Part shown: positions 36,201 to 45,033 of the stretch, piece after piece | How the letters are laid out: every line of letters begins with the position of its first letter | How positions within the stretch are numbered: the first letter of the stretch is position 1 | Origin: G963662655 sp963665015 | GTDB taxonomy: Bacteria; Cloacimonadota; Cloacimonadia; Cloacimonadales; JAIOQZ01 | Reading direction: 5' to 3' | Assembly: GCA_963665015.2 (NCBI GenBank) | Contig: CAXXSY010000003.1 | Coordinates: 310,001 to 374,000, forward strand | DNA: 64,000 bases | Translations under genes and position numbers: made by a program | Notes under the pieces: model-generated | Seen by the model: only the letters and a program-made list of their open reading frames with translations | What the model was told of the DNA's origin: nothing | Databases searched by the model: none

Positions 36201-38733
36201 AACAGACGGCGTCATTATTGTAATGACCGCTGTACAACACTTGGCAGTAGTCCATGTATCCGATTCCCTGATAGGCATTTTCTCCGTTCATCGCGATATA
36301 GTACCAGTCGCCTTTTGCGGGAGATGTCGTGTCAGCGTCACCGTTCAGATCGCCACCGTGGGTGTCGTCTTTGAAGGAAGTGAAGATGATATTCTGGGTG
36401 GGATTACCGACGGCGTTCAACGTTCCGTAGATATTCAATCTGCCGTAGGTATCAAATTTAACGATCTCACCCGCCGGCACCGTGAGTGTGTGATCCTGCG
36501 ATAGCGTCGTCGTGCCGATGATCACGTACGGGAATCCGCAAACGGCTTCGGATAGCACGTAGTCGCAGTCGATGTCTCCGCTGATGCCGAAGGCGTTGAT
36601 TGTGTTGCCGGAACCGGTGTTGCCGGTATAGACCCGGATATTCGAAGCGTCGATGTACGCGGCGTAACTACCGCAATTGCTGATATCGCAATCGTTGATC
36701 TGGAGATCGCAGTCACTGTAGGCATAGATACCAAACGAGCCACAACCATCAATCGTGCAGCCATCGAGATTCAATGTGGCATTCGTTGTATAGACGCCGT
36801 ATAGATCGCAATCCAAAATCCGGTTGTTGGTAACGGTGAGCGTGTCGTTTAATGCTCGAAATCCGTTGTAATCGCTGTATTGGATCAGGTTGTTGGTGAA
36901 GTAGCCGTCGTCAGTATTGTTGAAACAGACGGCGTCATTATTGTAATGACCGCTGTACAACACCTGGCAGTAGTCCATGTATCCGATTCCCTGATAGGCA
37001 TTTTCTCCGTTCATCGCGATATAGTACCAGTCGCCTTTTGCGGGAGATGTCGTGTCAGCGTCACCGTTCAGATCGCCACCGTGGGTGTCGTCTTTGAAGG
37101 AAGTGAAGACGATATTTTGCGTAGGGGTACCGACGGCGTTCAACGTTCCGTAGATATTCAATCTGCCGTAGGTATCAAATTTAACGATCTCACCCGCCGG
37201 AACGGTGAGTGTATGGTCGCGAGTGAGTGCCGTATTGCCAACGATCACGTACGGGAATCCGCAAACGGCTTCGGATAGCACGTAGTCGCAGTCGATGTCT
37301 CCGCTGATGCCGAAGGCGTTGATTGTGTTGCCGGAACCGGTGTTGCCGGTATAGACCCGGATATTCGAAGCGTCGATGTACGCGGCGTAACTACCGCAAT
37401 TGCTGATATCGCAATCGTTGATCTGGAGATCGCAGTCACTGTAGGCATAGATACCAAACGAGCCACAACCATCAATCGTGCAGCCATCGAGATTCAATGT
37501 GGCATTCGTTGTATAGACGCCGTATAGATCGCAATCCAGAATCCGGTTGTTGGTAACGGTGAGCGTGTCGTTTACTGCTCGAAATCCGTTGTAATCGCTG
37601 TATTGGATCAGGTTGTTGGTGAAGTAGCCGTCGTCAGTATTGTTGAAACAGACGGCGTCATTATTGTAATGACCGCTGTACAACACTTGGCAGTAGTCCA
37701 TGTATCCGATTCCCTGATAGGCATTTTCTCCGTTCATCGCGATATAGTACCAGTCGCCTTTTGCGGGAGATGTCGTGTCAGCGTCACCGTTCAGATCGCC
37801 ACCGTGGGTGTCGTCTTTGAAGGAAGTGAAGATGATATTCTGGGTGGGATTACCGACGGCGTTCAACGTTCCGTAGATATTCAATCTGCCGTAGGTATCA
37901 AATTTAACGATCTCACCCGTCGGCACCGTGAGTGTGTGATCCTGCGATAGCGTCGTCGTGCCGATGATCACGTACGGGAATCCGCCGACGCTATCCGACA
38001 TCTCGAAGTCATGGTCGATTTCGCCGCTGATGCCGAAGGCGTTGATGGTATTGTTGTCGCCGGTGTTGGAGGAGATGTCGCCGATATCGCAAGTGTTGAG
38101 GATGGCAGCGTATTCGCCGTTCCAGTTGAACTCCGTATCCACGATATCGACTTCGCTGGTCAGTGCGAAAATTCCTCCGGTGTTGTTGTAGTAGAACAGA
38201 TTGTCCATGCTTGAGATGGCTCCGTTCAAAAGGTACAGTCCCTTTGTCGCGCTTCGGTTGAGCTGCGAATTTGACAGGGTCACATCCGTGCTTCCGAGAA
38301 TGTACAGCATGCCGTAACTACTATTTCCACCCCATCGGAAAATGCAGTAATCGAAGTCCGCGATCCCGTCGTATTCACCTGTTCCGGTTACCGTAACACT
38401 CTTCCAGTCGCCGCGGTGCGATTCGCCGTCCGAGTCGGGAAGGATTTCACCGCATGTGTCGTCATCGGCTGAAGTGAAGATGATGTTGCTGGCCGAGTTG
38501 CCGATGGCGAGCAATGTTCCGTAAACGCGCATCTCACACCCAGGGGCGAACTTGACTCGCGAGCCCGGCTCGATGACCAGGGTTTGTCCGTCGTTCACCC
38601 ATACATCCGATTGCACGTAGTAGGTGTCCTGATGCCAGTAGTTACCCGACACATTTCCACTGACGGTCGCGTAACCGAAGATGCTGATCGGGGCAAGAAT
38701 GAAAATAGTAAACAATAAATGAATGGTTTTCAT
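33226..38733 (-). CDS. Giant secreted beta-helix protein with internal 241-residue tandem repeats, PKD and Ig-like domains
   Basis: 1835 residues with a signal peptide (TIHLLFTIFILAPISIFG). The first ~1130 residues are parallel beta-helix, including about 3.3 near-identical copies of a 241-residue unit (DHTLTVPAGEIVKFDTYGRL to YTGNTGSGNTINAFGISG). A PKD domain lies at about 1210-1300 (PFVVQFTDESTGYPVEWQWD). A second beta-helix follows (FATIQEGIDAASENDTILVH, then GGGIFGNNTY rungs and the SPCFNAGDP end), with an ASH/HYDIN-like Ig domain (LDFEDVYIGADRTLDITVRN) and an FN3-like tail. No YPNPFNP sorting domain is present. I choose the ATG at 38733 because GGAGG lies 6 bp before it; an upstream ATG at 38754 is in frame. 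It is probably a surface adhesin or polymer-binding protein. No polysaccharide lyase catalytic motif is apparent. Confidence 0.85.
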   Translation of the reverse strand: MKTIHLLFTIFILAPISIFGYATVSGNVSGNYWHQDTYYVQSDVWVNDGQTLVIEPGSRVKFAPGCEMRVYGTLLAIGNSASNIIFTSADDDTCGEILPDSDGESHRGDWKSVTVTGTGEYDGIADFDYCIFRWGGNSSYGMLYILGSTDVTLSNSQLNRSATKGLYLLNGAISSMDNLFYYNNTGGIFALTSEVDIVDTEFNWNGEYAAILNTCDIGDISSNTGDNNTINAFGISGEIDHDFEMSDSVGGFPYVIIGTTTLSQDHTLTVPTGEIVKFDTYGRLNIYGTLNAVGNPTQNIIFTSFKDDTHGGDLNGDADTTSPAKGDWYYIAMNGENAYQGIGYMDYCQVLYSGHYNNDAVCFNNTDDGYFTNNLIQYSDYNGFRAVNDTLTVTNNRILDCDLYGVYTTNATLNLDGCTIDGCGSFGIYAYSDCDLQINDCDISNCGSYAAYIDASNIRVYTGNTGSGNTINAFGISGDIDCDYVLSEAVCGFPYVIVGNTALTRDHTLTVPAGEIVKFDTYGRLNIYGTLNAVGTPTQNIVFTSFKDDTHGGDLNGDADTTSPAKGDWYYIAMNGENAYQGIGYMDYCQVLYSGHYNNDAVCFNNTDDGYFTNNLIQYSDYNGFRALNDTLTVTNNRILDCDLYGVYTTNATLNLDGCTIDGCGSFGIYAYSDCDLQINDCDISNCGSYAAYIDASNIRVYTGNTGSGNTINAFGISGDIDCDYVLSEAVCGFPYVIIGTTTLSQDHTLTVPAGEIVKFDTYGRLNIYGTLNAVGNPTQNIIFTSFKDDTHGGDLNGDADTTSPAKGDWYYIAMNGENAYQGIGYMDYCQVLYSGHYNNDAVCFNNTDDGYFTNNLIQYSDYNGFRALNDTLTVTNNRILDCDRYGVYTTNATLNLDGCTIDGCGSFGIYAYSNCDLQINDCDISNCGSYAAYIDASNIRVYTGNTGSGNTINAFGISGDIDCDYVLSEAVCGFPYVIIGTTTLSQDHTLTVPAGEIVKFDTYGRLNIYGTLNAVGNPTQNIIFTSFKDDTHGGDLNGDTDTTEPAPGDWYYLYFNSLNNNQGNCVMQHCAVFYGGSSYSAILFDNADTGIFTDNLVQYSHGQGLRFGSSNVLLRNNVIRDNDSYGVYISGTPTPDLGVANVRYRDEGLNTLQNNNGGLIQLYNQSSTDVQAYYNDWGYYTQAEIAEHIYDATDNSSCGQVFYDPWYDPATSPPIAEFSANVTTGAYPFVVQFTDESTGYPVEWQWDFDNDGTIDSYEQNPQFIYTEAGAYTVTLTVYSVGSESDSEAKIDYINVYEDLTLFHIPGNFATIQEGIDAASENDTILVHPGTYAENIDYSGKNIVVASEYLTTGDESFIGQTVIDGTGSGTTVTIASGESSSARLIGLTVTGGSESGIMIQNSNPMIEHCAIVNNQSSGYGGGIFGNNTYATLRYLEVLDNQAPRGGGIYMQDALPIMEYLLLSGNTADVSGGALRITSCDGLILDHCTIADNTSQYGGAMLLTATSVSLTNAIVWDNTVDQLYFNAYDDPSTIDISYTDFQDGAAGVTGTNGTVNWGTGVIDTDPLFLDAASDDYHIPYDSPCFNAGDPLMELDPDGTVTDMGAFYFDLTTVALITSVTSESLDFEDVYIGADRTLDITVRNDGGENLVIGNLAIVGNRTPVFDWAYGNLGNPIAPGAEDVIQVTFTPESDQPYAATLTITSNALNDPELEIDLAGSGIYDDIPAPQNVLIALDAQDANISWNPVTQTVHGVPVTPDFYVINYSETPESDPDDYYHLTATTDTTFVHERVVQFSENMFYRVIAIRDYEGQFMARLQPLMQSRKMTWRDVKAMLKK
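35605..37977 (-). repeat. Near-identical 723-bp tandem array inside the giant beta-helix gene
   Basis: Landmarks recur exactly 723 bp apart, for example at 35799, 36522 and 37245, and at 36157, 36880 and 37603. The array holds about 3.3 units and stays in frame (241 codons). The middle unit carries a patch of differences around 37105-37245 (VGNTALTRDH instead of IGTTTLSQDH); elsewhere only scattered single changes are seen. Confidence 0.95.
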
Positions 38734-38843
38734 ATTATCCTCCGGGGTATTCACTTATGGCATGCGTTATCTTTACTTCTGTGAGCGTCAAGTTTTTTAT
38801 ATATGCGTCGAGTTCGAAACAGAGGGTTTCTCTAAAGATAAAG

Positions 38844-38873
38844 AGACAGGTCGCAATGCTCTGCGACCTGTCT
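38844..38873 (-). terminator. Strong hairpin terminator of the 38893-42072 gene
   Basis: A perfect 12-bp stem AGACAGGTCGCA/TGCGACCTGTCT with a 6-nt loop begins 20 bp after the stop codon. On the minus strand it is followed by CTTTATCTTT. Confidence 0.8.
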
Positions 38874-38892
38874 TGGCAATTCTTACGTTTGT

Positions 38893-41800
38893 TTAGGGTT
38901 GGTCGGAGGACACAATCTTGTAGAACATTTGTTGATGCGTTCCCGGATCGACCACGGTCGAGGGGGTCTGCGTGGTGAGCAGATAGCTAGACTCATCGCA
39001 CACGAAATCGGGGGTCGCTCCGGCATAGACTTTATACCAGACGCCGTTGAGTTCCGGATAGCTGTTTCCTTCGTAGCTGCCGGTGGTAACCGCCGACCAG
39101 TCGAGATTCACTATGGCGGCTCCGCGATGGATGGTCACGAGCGTGACCTGGTCGGGCGCGATGTTATCGACCGAATGCCCGTCTGCGCTAACCGATTCCC
39201 AGAGACCTTCCATGCGGTGGTGCATGACCTTGAAGGTCGCGTCGTTGGCTCCGGTCGTGGAGGAATCGGCGAGCGTGGGCGCGTTGTAGATGTAGAATTC
39301 GCTCATTGTGGCGGGTACGGAGGCGATGAACGCCCAGTAGGAGTCGTCGTAGCGAAGGTAGAGCGTTTCGCTTCTCGTGTGGACAGCCGCTATCAGCTCC
39401 GCCGCGTTGTCGAAGACCGCGTTCTCGCTCGCGCGAACCACATTGTCCTGCCGCCACAGGCTGTAGAACGAGCTGAAATCGTACGAACTGTCGTGGCTGC
39501 TTCCCTTCCAGAGTACCTGCACCTGATGTCCCTGGTCGCCCGGGATATCGTGGACATGCGCGATCATCGGAACGGCCTGATCGAAATAGGCGTAGCCGAT
39601 ATCCACGACGGTACCGTCCTCGTCAGTCGTGTATGGATCGCCGGCGTCGATGAGAGGTGATTTGCTTCCGTCGTCTTGCGGACAGAATTCCCAGGTGGGG
39701 ATGAATTCATCATCCCAGATCGGTTCGGCTGAGAACACGTTGTTTGTGGTGGGGTAGATATTGCTGAAACAATTCAATATACGAAGATCGCAATATGAGA
39801 CATTCAGCTCGGAATAGCCGTATCCCGAATTACGAATGAAGTACTCCTCGTCTCCCCACCAGACGGTGTTTGTGATCGTCAGATACTCATCATAGCCATT
39901 CAAGGGATACATGTATATATCGGAAGTGGAAAGGAATGTAGAATTCCATGCGAAAGTGCAGTTGTTAATCTGGCTATTCGTCGTGGCGTTAAAGTAAATT
40001 GCCGGGCCACTCGCACTTGTGCACTCTGTAATCAGGCAGTGATCGAGGTTGATATCTGAGCGGAAGGTGTAGATCGCACCTCCGTGTTCCAACGAACCGG
40101 TATCGATGAACTTACAATAAGAAATATCCGCCGACGACCGTGTCAATGCGATCGAGCCACCGCATGCGGAGCTGTAATTGTCAGTGAACACACAATCCGT
40201 TATCGACACGTTGTCGGAAAGATATATCGAGATCACGCCACCGTTCGTGAAATCGCTGCGGCACGACAAACCCGTAAAATCGCATGAAGTAAACCAACTG
40301 CTTCCCGGCATGTTTGCATTAAGCCAGATATTGTGGGTCGTCATATCGGGAACCGCAGCCGTGAAGCCGATACGATCGCTGGCTGTGCCGTTTGCCTGGA
40401 TTGAACCATTGACTGTGAGTTGCCAGGGACCGTCCCATATGATTTCTACGCCGGGGTCTATCGAAAGAACCATGCCATCCGGCACCTCGATCGGGCCACC
40501 GATAATGTAGGGGCTTTCATCCACGGACCATATTCCGTATGCCTCGCCCATGACGTGCGGACCCTGGTCGTAATATATATAGCCGATATCGGCTACCGTG
40601 TTATCGGGATCGGGCATCGTGGGATCGCCACCGTCGATCAGCGGCGAACGATTGTCGTCTCGCGCGGGGTATGAGGTCCAGGTCGGGAAGTAATCGTCGT
40701 CCCAGAGCGGATCGGCAGAAACGGTGTGGTCTATATCGAGAATGACGCTATTCCCCAGAAATCCTGAAGTATCATTCAGATCGCAGTAATCTACATTCAC
40801 CTCTACCGTTCCAGTGTCACTTCCAAGAATAAAGTAGTCGTCGCTGTCCCACCAGATCGAGTTGGTGATATTGATCAAGATATGGTTGGATGAGCCGGAA
40901 GAGGCGTAGATATCTGCATCGTATGCCGAGTCCGAATTGTGGGTCAGTGTGCATTGGTTTAGGTTTACTGTACAAGCATTGATAAGTGACATCACACTGC
41001 CGGCTTGCGCAAAAGAACTTGCAAACAAACAACCGTCAGCATTTATAATTGCCTCATTTGCGTAAATTGCTCCTCCAAAAACTGACCCGGTACTCGATTT
41101 AAATATACAGTCATTGAAATCAACTCCGGATTGCAGGATATTAAATACACCGCCGCGTCCCCATGTCGCGTTGTATTGGAACAGGCAATTCGAGAATGAT
41201 ATGCCATTGGACTGGCTTATGAGCGCCACGGCTCCCGCACCATCGACGGGATCATTGGAATGAAGATCGAATCCCTTGAACTCGCACCATTCGAATGTGT
41301 GGGTTCCATTGTTATTCTCAAAGACGAAGTGTCCTGTTTCCGGTCCAGCTAGCGGTGGCCCAAATCCCACAGGATTTGCGTCGGTTCCGGCTGCGTCTAT
41401 TTCACCATCAACGGTGATATCGAATGCCCCGTCGAAGATCACATCTACGCCGGGGTTGAGAGTCCATACTTCACCAACGGGCACGAGCGCGTCGCAGATA
41501 ATATGGACGTCTTCATTCTCGGCAACGATCCCGGAGAGAATCTGTGTGTCGGCTTCGAGCACGACATCATCTACAAACCAGTAGTCGATCAAGTACGAAT
41601 CGCCGGTGTAGAAAAACGAAAGCTGCAATTGATCTGTATCGACAAGTGCGTTATCGATGGTCACGGATACTGTTGTCGCGCTGATATCCAAATCCGGTTC
41701 CATGCTCCATACAACTTCTTCCGAACCATTTGCGCCATACACCTTCACACCGATGGTGAAATTGCCCAAACTGAAGAAATCGAGCATGTGTTTGAATGAC

Positions 41801-42072
41801 AGCGTCAAGTCCTGATAGCCGGATGTGTCGATATCCGGGCTGATCAGTTCCTGCTCCCCACTCGTAACCGGATTATATCCGAAACGTGCTTCCGGCACGG
41901 CACCTCCGGCATTGTTCGAGCTGAAAATCGACCAGTTGTCGCCGTTATTGGCGCCCAGGGTCACCCATTCCGACATGGGATCATCCGAAAAATCTTCTGT
42001 GAATACGACGGCAGCAGCGCTGAGATTCAGCGCAAGGAACGCGAAAAGTAGCAGAATCCATCCTTTTTTCAT
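38893..42072 (-). CDS. Secreted beta-helix protein with N-terminal sandwich domain
   Basis: 1059 residues with a signal peptide (MKKGWILLLFAFLALNLSAA). Residues ~22-175 form a beta-sandwich of the MAM/concanavalin-like sort (FTEDFSDDPMSEWVTLGANN, LTLSFKHMLDF, YWFVDDVVLE). Two beta-helix blocks follow, each opened by an edge module (TLNPGVDVIFDGAFDITVDG; LSIDPGVEIIWDGPWQLTVN) and each closed by a SPLIDGGDP or SPLIDAGDP plus VADIGYIYYDQ or VVDIGYAYFDQ block. The C-terminal ~200 residues are Ig/FN3-like. No sorting domain is visible. It is transcribed toward the other giant gene but has its own terminator and a GAGGGAGAG site before the ATG. The duplicated block order points to internal duplication. 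The ligand or substrate is unknown. Confidence 0.8.
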   Translation of the reverse strand: MKKGWILLLFAFLALNLSAAAVVFTEDFSDDPMSEWVTLGANNGDNWSIFSSNNAGGAVPEARFGYNPVTSGEQELISPDIDTSGYQDLTLSFKHMLDFFSLGNFTIGVKVYGANGSEEVVWSMEPDLDISATTVSVTIDNALVDTDQLQLSFFYTGDSYLIDYWFVDDVVLEADTQILSGIVAENEDVHIICDALVPVGEVWTLNPGVDVIFDGAFDITVDGEIDAAGTDANPVGFGPPLAGPETGHFVFENNNGTHTFEWCEFKGFDLHSNDPVDGAGAVALISQSNGISFSNCLFQYNATWGRGGVFNILQSGVDFNDCIFKSSTGSVFGGAIYANEAIINADGCLFASSFAQAGSVMSLINACTVNLNQCTLTHNSDSAYDADIYASSGSSNHILINITNSIWWDSDDYFILGSDTGTVEVNVDYCDLNDTSGFLGNSVILDIDHTVSADPLWDDDYFPTWTSYPARDDNRSPLIDGGDPTMPDPDNTVADIGYIYYDQGPHVMGEAYGIWSVDESPYIIGGPIEVPDGMVLSIDPGVEIIWDGPWQLTVNGSIQANGTASDRIGFTAAVPDMTTHNIWLNANMPGSSWFTSCDFTGLSCRSDFTNGGVISIYLSDNVSITDCVFTDNYSSACGGSIALTRSSADISYCKFIDTGSLEHGGAIYTFRSDINLDHCLITECTSASGPAIYFNATTNSQINNCTFAWNSTFLSTSDIYMYPLNGYDEYLTITNTVWWGDEEYFIRNSGYGYSELNVSYCDLRILNCFSNIYPTTNNVFSAEPIWDDEFIPTWEFCPQDDGSKSPLIDAGDPYTTDEDGTVVDIGYAYFDQAVPMIAHVHDIPGDQGHQVQVLWKGSSHDSSYDFSSFYSLWRQDNVVRASENAVFDNAAELIAAVHTRSETLYLRYDDSYWAFIASVPATMSEFYIYNAPTLADSSTTGANDATFKVMHHRMEGLWESVSADGHSVDNIAPDQVTLVTIHRGAAIVNLDWSAVTTGSYEGNSYPELNGVWYKVYAGATPDFVCDESSYLLTTQTPSTVVDPGTHQQMFYKIVSSDQP

Positions 42073-43028
42073 ATGTACTCTCCCTCAGTAAGTTTTTTTC
42101 TGAATACGACTCGAAGCGATCGGTCGAATCCTCCTATTCATCGTATCATGACAGCCGTATCAGTAAAGGAAAAAAAGCCTGAAGGAGAATAAAAAAGTAC
42201 GACAGATGGATTTGTTCATAAAAAGTATGCGGAAATCGATTTTTTGCTTTTCCTGGAAAATAGCCCACATTATTTCGCCCCTGTCGAGGTTGTGAAGAAA
42301 TCCCGACCAACTCTTCTCTCTGCTGTTGGGGCAGGTCTCCGTCCGCTGCTTTTGGTGTTGCCGCCGCCGCAGGTAATGAGCACTTTTGCGCCTGTGGGGA
42401 TGAGATCGTTGATTCGCTTGATCCGGTCTTTTCCGAATACGATATGGGTTGGAGTGATAAATTCAAGGTTGTGCATGCTTGGCTCTTATATTTATAGCTG
42501 TCGGTTCATCATCATTTATATCATACGAAGAAATCCCAAAGGTGATAGAGTGATCCTGCTGGATTTTTGCCCGAAAGAACATCTTTACGACACCCATTTC
42601 CACGGTTTGAAGCAGAGCCTGAATTTTCAATAACATTTCGTACGGATTCATAAAATTAAAGAATAATAGAATTTGCGGACTATGTAATTTAAATGGCTTT
42701 ATTGTATATAGATAGGGCGGCATATGTCCGAAGAAATGAATGAAAACGATTGGGATGTAAAAAAAATTGCGTAAGTATCAGGGGTGGGAATCCGCTTATA
42801 TCGCACATTTAGTTAGATGTGCTTAATATATCGAATAGGTATCGGTTAAATTTGCTTGACATATCGACTCAAATCGTTTCAATAGGAGTTGTATAGTGTG
42901 GTGAAAACAATAAATGGCATCAAGTACTGGGGAGATTGGATGCCCTGTGTGGTGTAATAGTTAATTCATTGTCAATATCAAGCGTTACGAAACCTTAATA
43001 ATGCCGCAACAGCGGAGAAGGAGAAGCC
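42073..43028. other. 956-bp A+T-rich intergenic region with a gene scrap
   Basis: Apart from the alcohol dehydrogenase fragment (listed separately) no gene is convincing. A minus-strand frame ending at 42463 (up to 86 codons) resembles nothing I know. Two related 14-base motifs, TGCTTAATATATCGA and TGCTTGACATATCGA, lie about 35 bp apart near 42818-42867, upstream of the 43029 gene, and could be operator or promoter parts. Confidence 0.5.
42342..42476 (-). pseudogene. N-terminal scrap of an iron-containing alcohol dehydrogenase
   Basis: From the ATG at 42476 the minus strand encodes MHNLEFITPTHIVFGKDRIK followed by LIPTGAKVLITCGGGNTKSSG. This matches the start of YqhD/BdhA-type iron-dependent alcohol dehydrogenases (FEFYNPTRIVFGKG..., GAKVLLTYGGGSIKKNG). 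Similarity stops after about 45 residues and no dehydrogenase sequence follows in any frame. It is a deletion remnant of a roughly 385-residue enzyme. Confidence 0.7.
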
Positions 43029-44312
43029 ATGAAAAAAATTCTGGTTGTTTTATTTGCGCTGAGTCTATCAGCCATCTTTGCACAAGCTTGCCAGTTGATC
43101 TGGGAGCAATACCCGGACGCAAATGGCGTTGATGTCGCATTTGGAGAGTACTTATGTGACGATTTCGAAGTGACATCTTCATACCAATGGGTCTGTGCGA
43201 TCAATTTCTGGATATCCTGGCAGGAAGATATTGTCGGGACAATAACCGCTATCCATGTGAACATTTACGACAACAACGTAAATGAGCCCGGCAATGTTTT
43301 GTGGAGCTTCACGTTCGCTCCTGGAGACGAGGTCACGACGGTCGGATATGCCGGTTCCGGTACGCAGGCATTCTACGATCCTGCTACGGATACCTATACC
43401 GCAGACGATCATAACGATTACTATCTGGTCGGCATTGGTGTCTGTAGCGATCCATATCCTGCGGTTCCTCCGTATCCAATTTCACATCTGACAGAGCCGT
43501 TTTGGGGCACACCAGGTGAGACGTACTGGCTCGGTATCGATCTCGAAGCGACCGGTGGCGTACCCGGATGGAAGACCAGTGCTACGGACAACGGATTTGT
43601 TTCCGCGTTCTGGGAAACCGGCGGTATGACCTGGGAAGATGTGGTAATCGCGCAATACGATGCTACCGTGAGCCAGGCGTTGACGATCTGCGGATGTCAT
43701 GAACATACCTGCCCCGTCGAGCTCGCCAGCTTCGATGCGGCTGTCACGCATAGCAATTTCGTGCAGTTGAACTGGACCACAGAGTCGGAGAGCGATTTGC
43801 TGGGATACAACGTTCTTCGTAGCGAGACTACGGCCCTGAACGAAGCGATTCCGATCAACACGGAATACATTCAGGCGAACAACACCACTAACCAGAGCAA
43901 CTATGTGTTCACCGATACGGAAGTCGAGATGAACCGCATCTATCATTACTGGTTGGAAAGTATCGAAATGAATGGACAGGCCGAGTTCTTCGGTCCTGTC
44001 AGTGTCACGGTCGAGGATGGCGGTGGCCAAACTCCGCCGGATCCGACGGAATCGATCGCGATGTTCACTTCGGTTTATCCGAACCCGTTCAATCCGTGCA
44101 CCAGCTTCAAGTATTCACTTCCCGAAGCAGGCGAAGTCACCTTCAACATCTACAATACGAAGGGACAGTTGGTCGATACGATCGTCCATCACGGAGACAA
44201 GGGTGAGAATCATGTTGGCTGGGATGCTGCGGAGCAGGCTTCCGGTATCTACATGGTCCACATGGAAACCGAGAACTTCTCTTCGATGCGTAAGGCAGTT
44301 CTGATCAAGTAG
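43029..44312 (+). CDS. Secreted protein with C-terminal sorting domain
   Basis: 427 residues. A signal peptide (MKKILVVLFALSLSAIFAQA) is followed by a beta-sandwich (WEQYPDANGVDVAFGEYLCD, DDFEVTSSYQWVCAINFWIS, then FWGTPGETYWLGIDLEA). It resembles the DUF7901-like domains found in planctomycete and FCB secreted proteins. An FN3-like linker contains PVELASFDAAVTHSNFVQLN, almost the same as in the 51545-53815 protein. The end is a sorting domain with VYPNPFNPCTSFKYSL, IYNTKGQLVDTI and MRKAVLIK. No catalytic motif is apparent. It has its own 5-prime region and a terminator. Confidence 0.8.
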   Translation: MKKILVVLFALSLSAIFAQACQLIWEQYPDANGVDVAFGEYLCDDFEVTSSYQWVCAINFWISWQEDIVGTITAIHVNIYDNNVNEPGNVLWSFTFAPGDEVTTVGYAGSGTQAFYDPATDTYTADDHNDYYLVGIGVCSDPYPAVPPYPISHLTEPFWGTPGETYWLGIDLEATGGVPGWKTSATDNGFVSAFWETGGMTWEDVVIAQYDATVSQALTICGCHEHTCPVELASFDAAVTHSNFVQLNWTTESESDLLGYNVLRSETTALNEAIPINTEYIQANNTTNQSNYVFTDTEVEMNRIYHYWLESIEMNGQAEFFGPVSVTVEDGGGQTPPDPTESIAMFTSVYPNPFNPCTSFKYSLPEAGEVTFNIYNTKGQLVDTIVHHGDKGENHVGWDAAEQASGIYMVHMETENFSSMRKAVLIK

Positions 44313-44348
44313 TGTCTATTGGCACATAGCAGGCAGAAACAAATAGAG

Positions 44349-44376
44349 AAAGCCGCTCCCTGGTGGGGGCGGCTTT
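44349..44376. terminator. Bidirectional terminator between convergent genes
   Basis: Stem AAAGCCGCTCCC/GGGGGCGGCTTT (one wobble) with a 4-nt loop, T-rich after the hairpin on the plus strand and A-rich before it. It serves the sorted protein gene on the plus strand and the anti-sigma-type gene on the minus strand. Confidence 0.8.
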
Positions 44377-44391
44377 CTTAGTCTATTATAA

Positions 44392-44859
44392 CTATATCTG
44401 TACTGCTGTCAATTTCGTGGATTCGGTATTCGTTTTTCGAAAGGTTATTCTGCGGACTTCCTGTTCGCAGGCAACAATCACGCGCAGATGATTCATATTG
44501 TTCTTGCGCGAGTAATCCATGCTCTGCGAGAGTTTCCGCACGATGAAGACGCCCAGTCCTCCCGCGGGTCTTTTCTCGATCGGCAGATCGAGGTCGGGCT
44601 CGGATAGTTTAAGCGGATCGAAACAGATTCCGTCATCGACGAAGAGCAGATGGATTTCTCCGGGTTTGGACGATATCCTGATCTGGATAGCGTGTTCCTC
44701 GTTATCGCAAAATCCATAATTCACGATATTGGAGAGAATCTCATCCATGATCAGGGTCAGGTTGAAATTCGTCCGTTGCGAGATATCAAGCTTCTCGATG
44801 AACCGGTGAACCCGTCCGATTTCGCTTAGTCTGTTTCCTATAATCAAGTCATATTCCAT
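44392..44859 (-). CDS. RsbW/SpoIIAB-like serine kinase / anti-sigma regulatory factor
   Basis: 155 residues, a stand-alone GHKL ATPase. The N box is LIMDEILSNIVNYGF, the G1 box VDDGICFDPL (D-G-x-x-FDP, typical of the anti-sigma kinase group) and the G2 box GGLGVFIVRKL. Such proteins bind a sigma factor or phosphorylate an anti-anti-sigma protein on serine. Neither a STAS partner nor a sigma factor is next door, so the target is unknown. I choose the ATG at 44859, with AGGTGG 5 bp before it; a GTG at 44868 is in frame but overlaps that site. It ends at the shared bidirectional terminator. Confidence 0.88.
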   Translation of the reverse strand: MEYDLIIGNRLSEIGRVHRFIEKLDISQRTNFNLTLIMDEILSNIVNYGFCDNEEHAIQIRISSKPGEIHLLFVDDGICFDPLKLSEPDLDLPIEKRPAGGLGVFIVRKLSQSMDYSRKNNMNHLRVIVACEQEVRRITFRKTNTESTKLTAVQI

Positions 44860-45033
44860 GGCAACCACCTGTTATAATGCTATACAACATATAATCTGAA
44901 CGGGAAATGCTGGAAGCCAAACATTTTAATGTTTAATTTTTGTAAGGACGATCCGCGATTGATAATTCGGCAGAAATTGCTTGAATAAATGCGGCGTCTG
45001 CCTGAAATGGCAAAAACGATAACTGGAGATAAC

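Noticed and set aside
35605..37977. CRISPR-like or satellite array
   Set aside because: Units are 723 bp, contiguous and in frame within a coding sequence, without spacers.
42463..42723. 86-codon minus-strand frame before the alcohol dehydrogenase scrap
   Set aside because: No ribosome binding site, no recognisable domain and A+T-rich flank; not supported as a gene.
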